Positions 8,178 to 16,175 of a stretch of 32,037 bases of DNA are shown piece after piece; position 1 is the first letter of the stretch, and the number at the start of each line of letters is the position of its first letter. Made by a program: the position numbers and the translations under genes. A model generated the notes under the pieces. The model had not been told where the DNA came from, did not search any database, and worked only from the letters and a program-made list of their open reading frames with translations. The DNA is from Akkermansia muciniphila (lineage in GTDB: Bacteria > Verrucomicrobiota > Verrucomicrobiia > Limisphaerales > UBA9464), in assembly GCA_945861565.1 (NCBI GenBank), contig CAMAUY010000060.1:1-32037 (forward strand), given 5' to 3'.

Positions 8178-8606
8178 TCAGATCGGCCAGATCTTTTCGA
8201 CGATGACCAGTCGGAAGATCGCAGCCAGATCGCAAATCAAGCTCCACGCGACGCCGACCAGAAGGGGGTAAAGAACGGATCTCTTTTGCTTTGCTCGGCG
8301 CAGATAAAACCAACGAACACACCACCACCAGATGGCAGCACTGAAAACGCTAACACCGAGCAGGAAAATCCATGGATGTGCCGGCTGGGACCAGGGTGCG
8401 AGCCCGTACCGGGACATGACCGGTGAGTAGACAAGTCCGGCCAGAACACCCACGGCGGTGCGGGTGGTAACGACTTCAAGTTCTGAGGATCGAATCGCGG
8501 ATCGGACTTCACCGCAGATTCTGGCGATGGAGCGAGCAGCGAAAAAGTGGGCCAAAACCTTGAAAACAAGGAGGGCTAGAATTCCGAACAGAGAGTCGTC
8601 TTCCAT
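8178..8606 (-). CDS. Hypothetical small membrane protein
   Basis: I do not recognise the family. Starting at the ATG at 8606 ('MEDDSLFGILALLVFKVLAH') the protein has 142 residues and about four hydrophobic segments, the clearest being 'WIFLLGVSVFSAAIWWWCV' and 'LLVGVAWSLICDLAAIFRL'. The frame extends 54 residues further upstream, but that part is Pro/Gly/Ser-rich and looks non-coding, so I prefer the inner start. A basic stretch 'RRAKQKR' between the last two segments suggests a cytoplasmic loop. It converges on the DUF2752 gene and is divergent from rpsL. Transmembrane character and lack of overlap with neighbours are the main reasons to call it real. Confidence 0.65.
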   Translation of the reverse strand: MEDDSLFGILALLVFKVLAHFFAARSIARICGEVRSAIRSSELEVVTTRTAVGVLAGLVYSPVMSRYGLAPWSQPAHPWIFLLGVSVFSAAIWWWCVRWFYLRRAKQKRSVLYPLLVGVAWSLICDLAAIFRLVIVEKIWPI

Positions 8607-8847
8607 TGGGTGCTGAGGAAACTGACCTCTCGGGCCAAAATCACAAGGATTTCGGTGTGCCAAACTGGAAAAACCGGGATGACGTCCCCCGGACGCCGGG
8701 ACGGGACATTGGCAGGGGAATGAAGAAGTCGAGTACCCTGGCTCGATTGGGAATCGATCCAGCGGCAATCCGAGTGGGTTTACCGGGCGGGGAGATCAAC
8801 GGACGGGCTGTGGAGGGTCGCTGCATCCATTTTTTCCAAAAAACCTG

Positions 8848-8875
8848 TTGCACGCGAGAGTGCGGTTGATATTGT
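8848..8875 (+). promoter_or_regulatory. Candidate promoter of the rpsL transcript
   Basis: TTGCAC (8848-8853) and TATTGT (8870-8875) are 16 bases apart and would start transcription near 8882, about 100 bases before the rpsL ATG. Both boxes are imperfect. The -10 box overlaps the left arm of the inverted repeat at 8860-8945. If this promoter is the real one, that repeat would act as a DNA operator rather than an RNA hairpin. Confidence 0.35.
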
Positions 8876-8945
8876 CCGCCTTCCGTTTCGCCCTGTGGAG
8901 CGGGTATCGTTCACTTTGGAATAACAGTCGGCGGACAATCCGCAC
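8860..8945 (+). promoter_or_regulatory. Long inverted repeat / candidate structured leader of rpsL
   Basis: Two helices stack. GTGCGG (8860-8865) pairs with CCGCAC (8940-8945), and ATTGTCCGCC (8871-8880) pairs perfectly with GGCGGACAAT (8930-8939), leaving one five-base bulge TTGAT on the left. Inside, TTCC (8881-8884) can pair with GGAA (8918-8921). The whole is 16 perfect pairs plus an inner helix, ending 34 bases before the rpsL start. It could be an RNA leader for autoregulation of the operon or a DNA operator. No T tract follows, so it is not a simple terminator. Confidence 0.6.
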
Positions 8946-8979
8946 GGCAGAAACGTTGGTAACTTTTACGAGGCTGCAA

Positions 8980-9375
8980 ATGCCCACGATTAATCAGTTG
9001 GTCCGCAAGGGCCGCAACAAGTTGAAATTTAAGTCCAAAGCCCCTGCTTTGGAGAACGCGCCTTTTCGCCGAGGCGTATGCCTTCAGGTGATGACCCGCA
9101 CGCCGAAGAAGCCAAACTCGGCCATGCGAAAGGTCGCAAAGGTCCGGCTCGTCAATGGATTCGAGGTGATCGCCTACATTCCTGACGAAGGTCATAACCT
9201 TCAGGAACACTCGATCGTTCTGATTCGGGGTGGCCGCGTGAAGGATCTTCCCGGTGTTCGGTACCATATCGTTCGTGGCACGCTGGATGCCGCGGGTGTC
9301 GAGAAGCGTCGCGTCAGCCGATCCAAGTACGGGGTCAAACGGCCGAAAGCTGCCAAACCAGCGGCGGCAAAGTAA
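8980..9375 (+). CDS. rpsL: 30S ribosomal protein S12
   Basis: S12 sits at the decoding centre of the small subunit and helps control translational fidelity. The 131-residue product begins '[12 protein letters not shown]' and shows the invariant '[17 protein letters not shown]' and '[17 protein letters not shown]' blocks. Both lysines in these blocks where streptomycin-resistance changes usually occur are the wild-type residue. The start at 8980 is set by homology; the frame extends 44 residues further upstream across the leader repeat, and that extension is not part of S12. A weak GAGG lies seven bases upstream. rpsG follows after 146 bases. No rpoBC genes are present upstream. Confidence 0.98.
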   Translation: MPTINQLVRKGRNKLKFKSKAPALENAPFRRGVCLQVMTRTPKKPNSAMRKVAKVRLVNGFEVIAYIPDEGHNLQEHSIVLIRGGRVKDLPGVRYHIVRGTLDAAGVEKRRVSRSKYGVKRPKAAKPAAAK

Positions 9376-9504
9376 TCGCAATGGCCCCGTAACCTAGCTA
9401 ATCCGCCCGGCTTTACTTTCGGAATTCATTCACAATTGATCCTCCTGCTAACGCGTCTTCAATTATTCCACATTTCTGGTTCCTCCGACTTAACACGTTC
9501 TTTT

Positions 9505-9517
9505 AATTGCTCTTTGT
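9505..9517 (+). promoter_or_regulatory. AATTGCTCTTTGT motif before rpsG
   Basis: This 13-base pyrimidine-rich motif lies five bases before the rpsG ATG, where a Shine-Dalgarno would be expected but is absent. Twelve of its 13 bases recur directly before the rpsJ ATG (12307-12319). It may be a translation initiation signal or a protein-binding site; function is inferred from position only. Confidence 0.4.
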
Positions 9518-9521
9518 TTGT

Positions 9522-9995
9522 ATGTCTCGTCGTCGCCAAGCCGTGAAACGGTCCGTCATTCCGGACGGAAAATTTAACAGTATCCTCGTCGGCCGCCTTG
9601 TGACCACGGTCATGGTGGACGGCAAGAAGAGCATTGCCCAGCGGATCGTCTACGGTGCCCTGGATACGCTCGCCGAGAAGAATCCCGGTGCAAACCCGCT
9701 GGACGTTCTCCAACGGGCGGTTGACAATACCAAGCCTCGAATCGAAACCAAAGCCCGCCGAGTAGGTGGGGCTACGTATCAGGTGCCGATGGAGGTTACG
9801 GTCGATCGGCAGACCTCGCTGGCGATGCGATGGCTCGTGGGTTTTGCTGACAAGCGCAAGGGTGTTCCCATGAAACAAGCCTTGGCAACCGAAGTGATGG
9901 AGGCGTATCAGGGGCAGGGGAGTGCGATCCGCAAGCGGGACGACGTCCACAAGATGGCCCAGGCAAACAAGGCGTTCGCACATTTCCGCTGGTAG
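9522..9995 (+). CDS. rpsG: 30S ribosomal protein S7
   Basis: S7 nucleates assembly of the 3' major domain (head) of 16S rRNA. The product has 157 residues from 'MSRRRQAVKRSVIPDG', the usual length, with 'KARRVGGATYQVPMEV' in the centre and the family-typical 'KMAQANKAFAHFRW' C-terminus. The ATG at 9522 is chosen by homology over a TTG five codons upstream. No Shine-Dalgarno is present; a U-rich motif precedes the start. It follows rpsL, as in the str operon, but a strong terminator separates it from fusA. Confidence 0.98.
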   Translation: MSRRRQAVKRSVIPDGKFNSILVGRLVTTVMVDGKKSIAQRIVYGALDTLAEKNPGANPLDVLQRAVDNTKPRIETKARRVGGATYQVPMEVTVDRQTSLAMRWLVGFADKRKGVPMKQALATEVMEAYQGQGSAIRKRDDVHKMAQANKAFAHFRW

Positions 9996-10012
9996 ACTCC
10001 AGCGTTTGACCG

Positions 10013-10040
10013 CGCCCCGAAGGCAACTCGGGGCGTTTTT
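10013..10040 (+). terminator. Rho-independent terminator between rpsG and fusA
   Basis: An 8-bp perfect stem CGCCCCGA (10013-10020) / TCGGGGCG (10028-10035) with a seven-base loop is followed by five T (10036-10040). It starts 18 bases after the rpsG stop and ends 39 bases before the fusA ATG, so it should separate transcription of rpsL-rpsG from that of fusA and the S10 cluster, fully or in part. Confidence 0.88.
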
Positions 10041-10079
10041 CTTCCCCGAAATCCTACCGAATATCTATTTACCAAGATC

Positions 10080-12266
10080 ATGAGCGACGCCTCTGTCATC
10101 AATACTGCGCTCAATTCGCCGCATCGCCAGTACCCGCTCGAGCGAACCCGCAACATCGGGATCGCTGCGCACATTGACGCCGGCAAGACGACCACGACGG
10201 AACGAATCCTTTTTTACACGGGGCTAATTCACAAGATTGGTGACGTGGATGACGGTAATACGGTCACCGACTGGATGGAGCAGGAACGCGAGCGCGGGAT
10301 CACAATCACCTCGGCGGCGGTGACCTGCTTCTGGACTCAAAAGCCGGACCCCGGGATCGAGAAGCTCCGCGAGGGAATTGCCCACCGGGTGAATATTATT
10401 GATACGCCGGGTCACGTCGATTTTACGGCTGAAGTGGAGCGATCAATGCGGGTACTCGACGGTGCGGTCGCCGTTTTCTGTGGTGTTGCCGGTGTGCAAC
10501 CTCAGTCGGAGACGGTTTGGCGGCAGGCGACCAAGTACAGCGTGCCTCGCATTGCCTTCATCAACAAGATGGACCGGACTGGGGCAAATTTCGATAATGC
10601 CCTGAGTGACCTTCGGAAGAAGCTCGGAGCCTATGCGTATCCGATCTTCCTGCCGATCGGGGCTGAGGATCGATTTGCGGGAGTCATCGACCTCGTGAAT
10701 CAGAAGGCCATCGTTTGGGGCCCCGGGGATGTGGCCGACGAAGGTCTTAAATATAAAGTCACGGACATTGCTCCGGAGGATAAGGAACGGGCGTTGCAAG
10801 GACTTGAGGAGCTGACCGAGGCGGTATCCAACAAGGACGACACGATCGCAGAATTGGTGCTGGAGGGGAAAACGGTTCCCGCCGAGGTTCTGAAACAGGC
10901 GATCCGCCGACTCACCTGCAAAATCGAACTCGTCCCGGTTTTATGTGGATCGGCCTTTAAAAAGAAAGCCGTTCAGGTACTGATCGATGCGGTCATCGAT
11001 TACTTGCCGTCACCGCTCGATATTCCGGCAGCCGTCGGGCACGAACCGGGAACGGAGGTATCCGTTCCGGTCGAACCCAACGATTCCTCCAAGTTTTGCG
11101 CCCTGGCATTTAAACTCTGGACCGATCCGTACGCAGGCAAACTCATATTCTTCCGTGTCTATTCCGGCCAGCTGAAGAAGGGTGACACCATCTATAATCC
11201 CCGAACTCGCCGCCGGGATCGCGTCAGCCGTCTCATGGTCATTCAGGGCAGTGAACGCAAAGACATTGATTCGGCCTACTCCGGTGATATTGCAGCGCTG
11301 GTCGGGTTGCGAAACATTATCACCGGCGACACCCTCTGCGACGAGTCTTTCGACGTGATGCTCGAGCCACCCACGTTTCCGGAACCGGTCATTAGCATGG
11401 CCATTGAACCGAAAACTAAGGCCGATCGTGACAAGATGTCCGAGGGACTCCAGCGACTGGCTGAAGAAGATCCGACCTTTCGTTGTTTTACCAATGAGGA
11501 TACGGGTCAGTTGATCATCGCGGGGATGGGTGAGCTCCACCTGGAAATTATTCGAGACCGCCTCAAACGCGAGTTCAACGTCGAAGCAGATGCGGGGGCG
11601 CCTCAGATCGCCTATCGCGAGACGATCACCAAAGAAGCCGAAGGAGAGGGCAAGTTTATCCGGCAATCCGGCGGTCGCGGCCAGTATGGTCATGCCTGCG
11701 TTCGGGTTGAGCCGAATGAAAAAGGAAAGGGCGTTGAAATCATCAACGAGATTGTCGGCGGCACCATTCCTCGCGAATATATCCCGGCGGTAATCCACGG
11801 CGTGGAGGAAGCGACCAAGTCGGGAGTTTACGCTGGCTTCCAGGTTATTGACATCAAGGTGGCCATTACGGACGGTTCCTTTCATGAGGTCGACTCGAAT
11901 GAACTGGCCTTCAAGATGGCGGGTATTTTCGCCCTCAAGAATGCGTTTGAGAAGGCGGGACCGATCCTGCTCGAACCCATCATGAAGGTTGAAGTCGCCA
12001 CCCCGGACGAATATCAGGGTGATCTCATGGGCGATATCAACCGCCGGAGGGGTGTCATCCATGGCGTTGACGCCAAGAATGGGCAGACCATTCTGAATGC
12101 GCATGTTCCGCTCGCCGAAATGTTCGGCTACGCGACCGCCATCCGTTCACTCTCGAAAGGTCGCGCCTCGTACAGCATGGAGCCGCTTTCGTTCGCGCAA
12201 GTTCCCAATAGTGTGCTGAGCACCATCCTGGACGCGGCGAAGAAGAAACCTGCCGCACGAAGCTAG
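10080..12266 (+). CDS. fusA: Translation elongation factor G
   Basis: EF-G is the GTPase that drives ribosomal translocation and, with RRF, recycling. The 728-residue protein shows G1 AHIDAGKT (residues 30-37), a switch-I/G2 region '[12 protein letters not shown]', G3 'DTPGHVDF' and G4 'NKMD', followed by the domain III-V sequences, including 'GRGQYGHA' and 'GRASYSMEP' near the end. It is a little longer than Escherichia coli EF-G (704), owing to a leader of about 18 residues before the G domain, a small insertion '[15 protein letters not shown]' before G3 and a Lys/Ala tail. The ATG at 10080 has no Shine-Dalgarno. tuf, which commonly follows fusA in other bacteria, is absent; rpsJ comes next after 53 bases. 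Confidence 0.98.
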   Translation: MSDASVINTALNSPHRQYPLERTRNIGIAAHIDAGKTTTTERILFYTGLIHKIGDVDDGNTVTDWMEQERERGITITSAAVTCFWTQKPDPGIEKLREGIAHRVNIIDTPGHVDFTAEVERSMRVLDGAVAVFCGVAGVQPQSETVWRQATKYSVPRIAFINKMDRTGANFDNALSDLRKKLGAYAYPIFLPIGAEDRFAGVIDLVNQKAIVWGPGDVADEGLKYKVTDIAPEDKERALQGLEELTEAVSNKDDTIAELVLEGKTVPAEVLKQAIRRLTCKIELVPVLCGSAFKKKAVQVLIDAVIDYLPSPLDIPAAVGHEPGTEVSVPVEPNDSSKFCALAFKLWTDPYAGKLIFFRVYSGQLKKGDTIYNPRTRRRDRVSRLMVIQGSERKDIDSAYSGDIAALVGLRNIITGDTLCDESFDVMLEPPTFPEPVISMAIEPKTKADRDKMSEGLQRLAEEDPTFRCFTNEDTGQLIIAGMGELHLEIIRDRLKREFNVEADAGAPQIAYRETITKEAEGEGKFIRQSGGRGQYGHACVRVEPNEKGKGVEIINEIVGGTIPREYIPAVIHGVEEATKSGVYAGFQVIDIKVAITDGSFHEVDSNELAFKMAGIFALKNAFEKAGPILLEPIMKVEVATPDEYQGDLMGDINRRRGVIHGVDAKNGQTILNAHVPLAEMFGYATAIRSLSKGRASYSMEPLSFAQVPNSVLSTILDAAKKKPAARS

Positions 12267-12306
12267 TTGCCTTTTAATTCATCGTCTGATTAAACTCACC
12301 TCTCAA

Positions 12307-12319
12307 AATTGTTCTTTGT
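12307..12319 (+). promoter_or_regulatory. AATTGTTCTTTGT motif before rpsJ
   Basis: The motif directly abuts the rpsJ ATG at 12320 and differs by one base from the motif before rpsG. Neither gene has a Shine-Dalgarno. The closeness to the start suggests a role in translation initiation or in repression, but nothing else in the sequence decides between these. Confidence 0.4.
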
Positions 12320-12628
12320 ATGGCTGGACAACGCATCCGAATTCGCCTCAAGGCCTACGACCACCGGCTGATTGACGCCTCGGCGACTGAAATCGTCGAA
12401 ACTGTCAAACGCTCCGGCGCCCGTGTCGCGGGTCCGATCCCACTTCCCACCCAGATTGAACGCGTAACGGTGGCTCGTTCCCCGCACGCCGACAAGAAAT
12501 CGCATGAATCGTTCGAGCAACGGACGCACAAGCGATTGCTCGACATTCTGGATCCGACCGCCAAGACGGTGGACGAGCTTAAGAAGCTCAACCTGCCGGC
12601 GGGCGTCGACATTACCATCAAAATCTAA
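12320..12628 (+). CDS. rpsJ: 30S ribosomal protein S10
   Basis: S10 is a head protein of the small subunit; in bacteria with the Nus system it also acts as NusE in antitermination. The 102 residues match the family length and carry '[28 protein letters not shown]' at the N-terminus (given here as the start of the conserved core), then 'GPIPLPT' and '[14 protein letters not shown]'. It opens a shortened S10 cluster, with rplC starting 13 bases after its stop. No promoter could be placed in the 53 bases after fusA, so co-transcription with fusA is likely. Confidence 0.98.
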   Translation: MAGQRIRIRLKAYDHRLIDASATEIVETVKRSGARVAGPIPLPTQIERVTVARSPHADKKSHESFEQRTHKRLLDILDPTAKTVDELKKLNLPAGVDITIKI

Positions 12629-12641
12629 CTGACCGCCTCTC

Positions 12642-13391
12642 ATGCCTCTCGGACTCATTGGAAAAAAACTGGGCCATACCCGGGTCTACGACTCAAATGG
12701 CCATATGACGCCGGTCACCGTGGTTCTCGTTGGACCCAACCGCGTCCTTCAAGTCAAGACGAAATCAAGCAGGGATGGCTACGATGCCGTCCAGTTGGGT
12801 TTTGATGACCAAAAGGAGCAGCGATTGACCAAACCTCTTCTGGGTCATATTAAGAAATTCAACGGCACTGCGGTGAAACGAATCAAGGAGTTTCGCGACT
12901 TCTCCCGGGATGTTAAGCCGGGTGATGTCATCGGAGCCGACCTTTTCGAAGTAGGGCAGTTCGTCGATTGTATCGGGACCACCAAGGGGCGGGGCTTCGA
13001 AGGTGTCGTCGGCCGCTGGGCTTTCCGGGGAGGTGACATGACCCATGGTGCCAAGGGTTGGCATCGCCGTTCCGGAGCTATTGGCTGCCGCCTTTTCCCA
13101 GGTCACGTGAATCGCGGCATGAAGATGCCCGGACACATGGGCCAGGACCGTCGGACCTCTCAAAACCTCGAGATCATTCAGGTGCGTAAGGATGATAATG
13201 TTTTGCTTATCAAGGGAGGGTTTCCCGGGAGTGAAGGGGAATACGTGATCGTGCGCGAGGCGAAGAAGATTGCGATCGCCTCCGCCCGATTCAAGATGAT
13301 CCACGAAATGAGGAGGAAGGCGAAAGAGGGAGCCGCTGATAAAAAGGAAAAGAAGGCGGGCGCCAAGGCGGCAGCTGCGAAGAAAAAATAA
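12642..13391 (+). CDS. rplC: 50S ribosomal protein L3
   Basis: L3 is an early assembly protein of the large subunit whose central loop reaches toward the peptidyl transferase centre. The protein starts 'MPLGLIGKKLGHTRVYD' and has the conserved core 'GTTKGRGFEGVVGRW' and 'GHMGQDRRTSQNLEI'. At 249 residues it is about 40 longer than E. coli L3 because of a Lys/Ala-rich tail ('KKEKKAGAKAAAAKKK'). Such low-complexity basic tails are common in ribosomal proteins of this phylum. No Shine-Dalgarno is seen before the ATG, 13 bases after rpsJ. Confidence 0.98.
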   Translation: MPLGLIGKKLGHTRVYDSNGHMTPVTVVLVGPNRVLQVKTKSSRDGYDAVQLGFDDQKEQRLTKPLLGHIKKFNGTAVKRIKEFRDFSRDVKPGDVIGADLFEVGQFVDCIGTTKGRGFEGVVGRWAFRGGDMTHGAKGWHRRSGAIGCRLFPGHVNRGMKMPGHMGQDRRTSQNLEIIQVRKDDNVLLIKGGFPGSEGEYVIVREAKKIAIASARFKMIHEMRRKAKEGAADKKEKKAGAKAAAAKKK

Positions 13392-13396
13392 GGAGG
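13391..13396 (+). promoter_or_regulatory. Canonical Shine-Dalgarno of rplD
   Basis: AGGAGG overlaps the last base of the rplC stop codon and ends nine bases before the rplD ATG. It is the only full-strength Shine-Dalgarno among the seven translation genes of this window, which makes it a useful contrast to the other starts. Confidence 0.85.
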
Positions 13397-13405
13397 CATT
13401 GAGCG

Positions 13406-14029
13406 ATGAAAGTTTCGATCCAAGATTTAAAAGGTCTCTCCACGGGTGAATTCGAAGTCAAATTCGAAGTGATTACCACGGGTAAGGGGACTCAGGCCGT
13501 TCACGATACCGTGGTGGCCTATCGTGCTGGCCGACGTGCCGGCACGCATAAGGTAAAGATGATCGGCGAGGTTAACGGAACCGGCAAAAAGCCCTGGCGC
13601 CAGAAGGGAACCGGTCGGGCTCGGGCCGGATCTTTCGCCAGTCCGCTGTGGCGAGGAGGGGGTATTACCCATGGCCCTCGGCCTCGCGACTATTCCAAAA
13701 AGCTGAATGTCCAGGTTAAACAACTTGCCCTCCGCAAGGCGCTCAGCGAGCGGCTGAAGGCGGGAGATGTCATTGTGGTCGACGAGTTGAAACTGTCATC
13801 ACCCAAGACTAAAGACTTCATCGGCGCCGTAGCCGGTTTGGATTTGGACGGCACATCTCTCTTTGTGGTGGATGGATCTGACCGCAATGTCGAACTGGCA
13901 AGTCGCAATATTGCCAATGTCGGTTTGACCACCGGAAAATCAATCAACACGTACGAAATTCTCAAGTACGACAAGTTGGTATTTACCAAGGCTGGATTTG
14001 CCCAAGTGGAACAACGCCTCGCGAAGTAA
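13406..14029 (+). CDS. rplD: 50S ribosomal protein L4
   Basis: L4 lines the peptide exit tunnel and in proteobacteria also represses the S10 operon. The 207-residue product has the tunnel-loop block 'GTGKKPWRQKGTGRARAGS' (residues about 57-75) and 'WRGGGITHGPRPRDYS' directly after, both diagnostic. Length is normal. The ATG follows a strong AGGAGG 14 bases after the rplC stop. L23 follows after five bases. Whether L4 controls this shortened operon cannot be told; no S10-type leader like that of E. coli is recognisable before rpsJ. Confidence 0.98.
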   Translation: MKVSIQDLKGLSTGEFEVKFEVITTGKGTQAVHDTVVAYRAGRRAGTHKVKMIGEVNGTGKKPWRQKGTGRARAGSFASPLWRGGGITHGPRPRDYSKKLNVQVKQLALRKALSERLKAGDVIVVDELKLSSPKTKDFIGAVAGLDLDGTSLFVVDGSDRNVELASRNIANVGLTTGKSINTYEILKYDKLVFTKAGFAQVEQRLAK

Positions 14030-14034
14030 TTGAC

Positions 14035-14316
14035 ATGAATTCTTTTGATATCATCAAGACGGTCCGGGTCACCGAAAAAGGGACGCTGCAGGCGGATAAA
14101 TTCAATCAGTACACCGTCGTGGCCGACCGCCGAGCGAGCGCCCCGCAAATTAAGCGGGCGGTCGAAGAGCTTTTTAAGGTGAAGGTTACCCGGGTGAATA
14201 CGATGAACGTCGGCGGTAAGAAACGTCGGAAATCCACCAAGGCGGCTGGAGCGACCAGCGATTGGAAAAAAGCAATGGTTTGCCTGAAAAAAGGCGACAA
14301 AATCTCGCTCGCCTGA
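14035..14316 (+). CDS. rplW: 50S ribosomal protein L23
   Basis: L23 sits beside the exit of the peptide tunnel and docks trigger factor and SRP. The 93 residues fit the family, with 'IIKTVRVTEKGT' at the N-terminus, 'ADRRASAPQIKRAVEELFKVKV' in the centre and the basic loop 'GKKRRKSTKAAG'. It lies five bases after rplD. In most bacteria rplB, rpsS, rplV and rpsC follow; here an ABC transporter ATPase begins 31 bases later, with no terminator visible in the gap. Confidence 0.98.
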   Translation: MNSFDIIKTVRVTEKGTLQADKFNQYTVVADRRASAPQIKRAVEELFKVKVTRVNTMNVGGKKRRKSTKAAGATSDWKKAMVCLKKGDKISLA

Positions 14317-14347
14317 TTGCCGGTGCAAAAAAGACCCTATCAGCGTC

Positions 14348-15310
14348 ATGATTCACGTCGAAAATCTCGTAAAGGAATTTGGAACTAAACGGGCGGTCAA
14401 CGGTATCTCATTCACCGTCAACAAGGGAGAAATCCTTGGATTCCTCGGTCCCAACGGTGCCGGGAAGTCGACGACAATGCGGATGATCACCGGCTTTCTG
14501 CCGCCGACGAGTGGGCGCGTTACCGTGGGGGGGCACGATGTTGCGGTCGAACCGGTGGCCGCCAAGAAGCTAATCGGCTATCTCCCGGAAAGTGCCCCGG
14601 CCTATTCGGACATGACGGTTCACGGGTTTCTTTCGTTCATTGCGGAGCTCCGCGGACTAAGAGGTGCCGCCGGTCAGGATGCCGTTCACCGGGTCGCCAG
14701 CATGTGTGTTCTCGAGGGTGTTCTCCATCAAAGCATCGACACTCTCTCGAAGGGATATCGTCACCGCACGTGTCTGGCGCAATCCATCATCCATGATCCT
14801 CAAGTGCTGGTTTTGGACGAACCGACGGACGGCCTAGATCCGAACCAGAAGCATGAGATTCGTTTATTGCTGAAACGCCTGGGACAGAACAAGGCGATCA
14901 TTTTTTCGACGCACATCCTGGAAGAGGTCGATGCCGTGTGTTCCCGTGCCATCATCATCGACCGCGGCGTGGTGGTTGCTAATGGGAGCCCCGCTGAACT
15001 GCGGGGACGGCACGAACTCGCCGGCTCGGTAACCCTACGCGTTCTGGGGGTTGGTGCGGAAACGGTGCGTGCTAAACTGGGCGGTCTTTCGATCGTGGAG
15101 AAGTCCACGGCTCGCGAGGAGTCCGGTTGGGTGCATGCCCGGGTGTTCCCCAAATCCAAGGCAGTCAATGGGGACCTCGCTGGGGCCATTGCCGAACTTA
15201 CGGTTCGGGAAGGCTGGCGGTTTGATGAGCTACACACCGAGGAAGGGCGGCTCGACGAAGTGTTCCGCAGCTTTACCTTGCCGGATACTGCGACCTCGAA
15301 ATCGAAGTAG
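14348..15310 (+). CDS. ABC transporter ATP-binding protein, GldA-like
   Basis: This 320-residue ATPase would drive the membrane protein encoded next. It has Walker A GPNGAGKST (residues 34-42), signature LSKGYRHR, Walker B VLVLDEPTDGLDP and the H-loop in 'IIFSTHILEEVDAVC', then an 80-residue C-terminal extension. The signature 'LSKGYRxR' and the gene order with a permease, a Gldg-type protein and a DUF4340 protein match the GldA/GldF/GldG arrangement. In Bacteroidota that system is tied to gliding; homologues outside that phylum have no agreed role. It starts 31 bases after rplW, so transcription may read through from the ribosomal genes. Confidence 0.92.
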   Translation: MIHVENLVKEFGTKRAVNGISFTVNKGEILGFLGPNGAGKSTTMRMITGFLPPTSGRVTVGGHDVAVEPVAAKKLIGYLPESAPAYSDMTVHGFLSFIAELRGLRGAAGQDAVHRVASMCVLEGVLHQSIDTLSKGYRHRTCLAQSIIHDPQVLVLDEPTDGLDPNQKHEIRLLLKRLGQNKAIIFSTHILEEVDAVCSRAIIIDRGVVVANGSPAELRGRHELAGSVTLRVLGVGAETVRAKLGGLSIVEKSTAREESGWVHARVFPKSKAVNGDLAGAIAELTVREGWRFDELHTEEGRLDEVFRSFTLPDTATSKSK

Positions 15311-15395
15311 CTGGGGGCGTGTCATCAGTATGCCGACGGACGGTTAATCGATGACGGCTCCGGTCAACTTCCTGACGGATCGATAATTCTTTGCC

Positions 15396-16145
15396 ATGAA
15401 CGAATCCCTACGAAATATCTGGACCATCGCAAAACGCGAACTGGGCGGTTACTTCAATTCGCCGGTCGCCTACGTGTTCATTGTCATATTCCTACTGCTG
15501 AACGGGTTCTTCACGTTCATGCTCGGAAACTTTTTCGAAATTGGGGAAGCGTCCTTGACGCGTCCCTTCTTCAGTTGGCATCCGTGGTTGTATTTGTTCC
15601 TGGTTCCTGCGGCCGGAATGCGGCTTTGGGCTGAGGAGCGACGCGTGGGCACCCTCGAATTGTTACTCACGATGCCCATCACCGCTTGGCAGGCAATCGC
15701 TGGGAAATTCGCCGCCAGTTGGATCTTCCTCGGGATCGCTCTTTTTTTGACCTTTCCGGTGGTACTGACTGTCTCCTTCCTCGGCAATCCCGACTTGGGG
15801 GCAATTCTCGCCGGTTATCTCGGCAGTTTCCTACTCGCCGGGGCCTACCTTGCGGTCACGGTGATGACTTCGGCCATGACTCGGAATCAGGTGATTAGCT
15901 TTATCCTGTCGGTGGTTATCTGCTTCTTCCTGATCCTAGCTGGATGGGAACCGGTCACCAATCTGCTGGTTCGTTGGGCTCCCTCCTGGCTGGTGGAAAC
16001 CGTGGCGAGCTTCAGCGTTATGCCCCATTTCTCCAGCTTCCAGCGCGGAGTGGTCGACTTCCGAGATCTGTTGTTTTTTGCCTCGGTCATGGTTTTCAGC
16101 TTGTTCAGCACCAGCGTCATCCTTCGCGGCCTGCGGAGTTCCTAA
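15396..16145 (+). CDS. ABC-2 type permease, GldF-like
   Basis: This integral membrane subunit of 249 residues has about six hydrophobic spans. It contains the usual GldF/ABC-2 features: 'IAKRELGGYFNSPVAYVFIV' at the N-terminus, then 'MRLWAEERRVGTLELLLTMPI' as the cytoplasmic coupling segment, and 'FQRGVVDFRDLLFFASV' before the last span. It would form a dimeric channel with the preceding ATPase. An 85-base gap separates it from that gene, and the Gldg-type gene follows after 30 bases. Substrate unknown. Confidence 0.92.
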   Translation: MNESLRNIWTIAKRELGGYFNSPVAYVFIVIFLLLNGFFTFMLGNFFEIGEASLTRPFFSWHPWLYLFLVPAAGMRLWAEERRVGTLELLLTMPITAWQAIAGKFAASWIFLGIALFLTFPVVLTVSFLGNPDLGAILAGYLGSFLLAGAYLAVTVMTSAMTRNQVISFILSVVICFFLILAGWEPVTNLLVRWAPSWLVETVASFSVMPHFSSFQRGVVDFRDLLFFASVMVFSLFSTSVILRGLRSS

Positions 16146-16175
16146 ACCGTCCGCGAATTTTTTCCATTTCCGAAC

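Larger units (their letters stand above)
8607..8979. other. Gene-free region between a divergent membrane-protein gene and rpsL
   Basis: No convincing gene lies in these 373 bases; the open frames have no recognisable protein and no coding character. The right third holds the control region of rpsL: a possible promoter at 8848-8875 and the large inverted repeat at 8860-8945, both listed separately. In the left part (8607-8840) I see nothing that I can name. Confidence 0.7.

Noticed and set aside
8606-8869. 87-residue plus-strand frame before rpsL
   Set aside because: It has no homology that I recognise and no ribosome binding site, and it runs into the rpsL control region and inverted repeat.
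11010-12104. 364-residue minus-strand frame inside fusA
   Set aside because: It is a shadow of the highly biased codon use of EF-G; the plus frame is unquestionably the gene.
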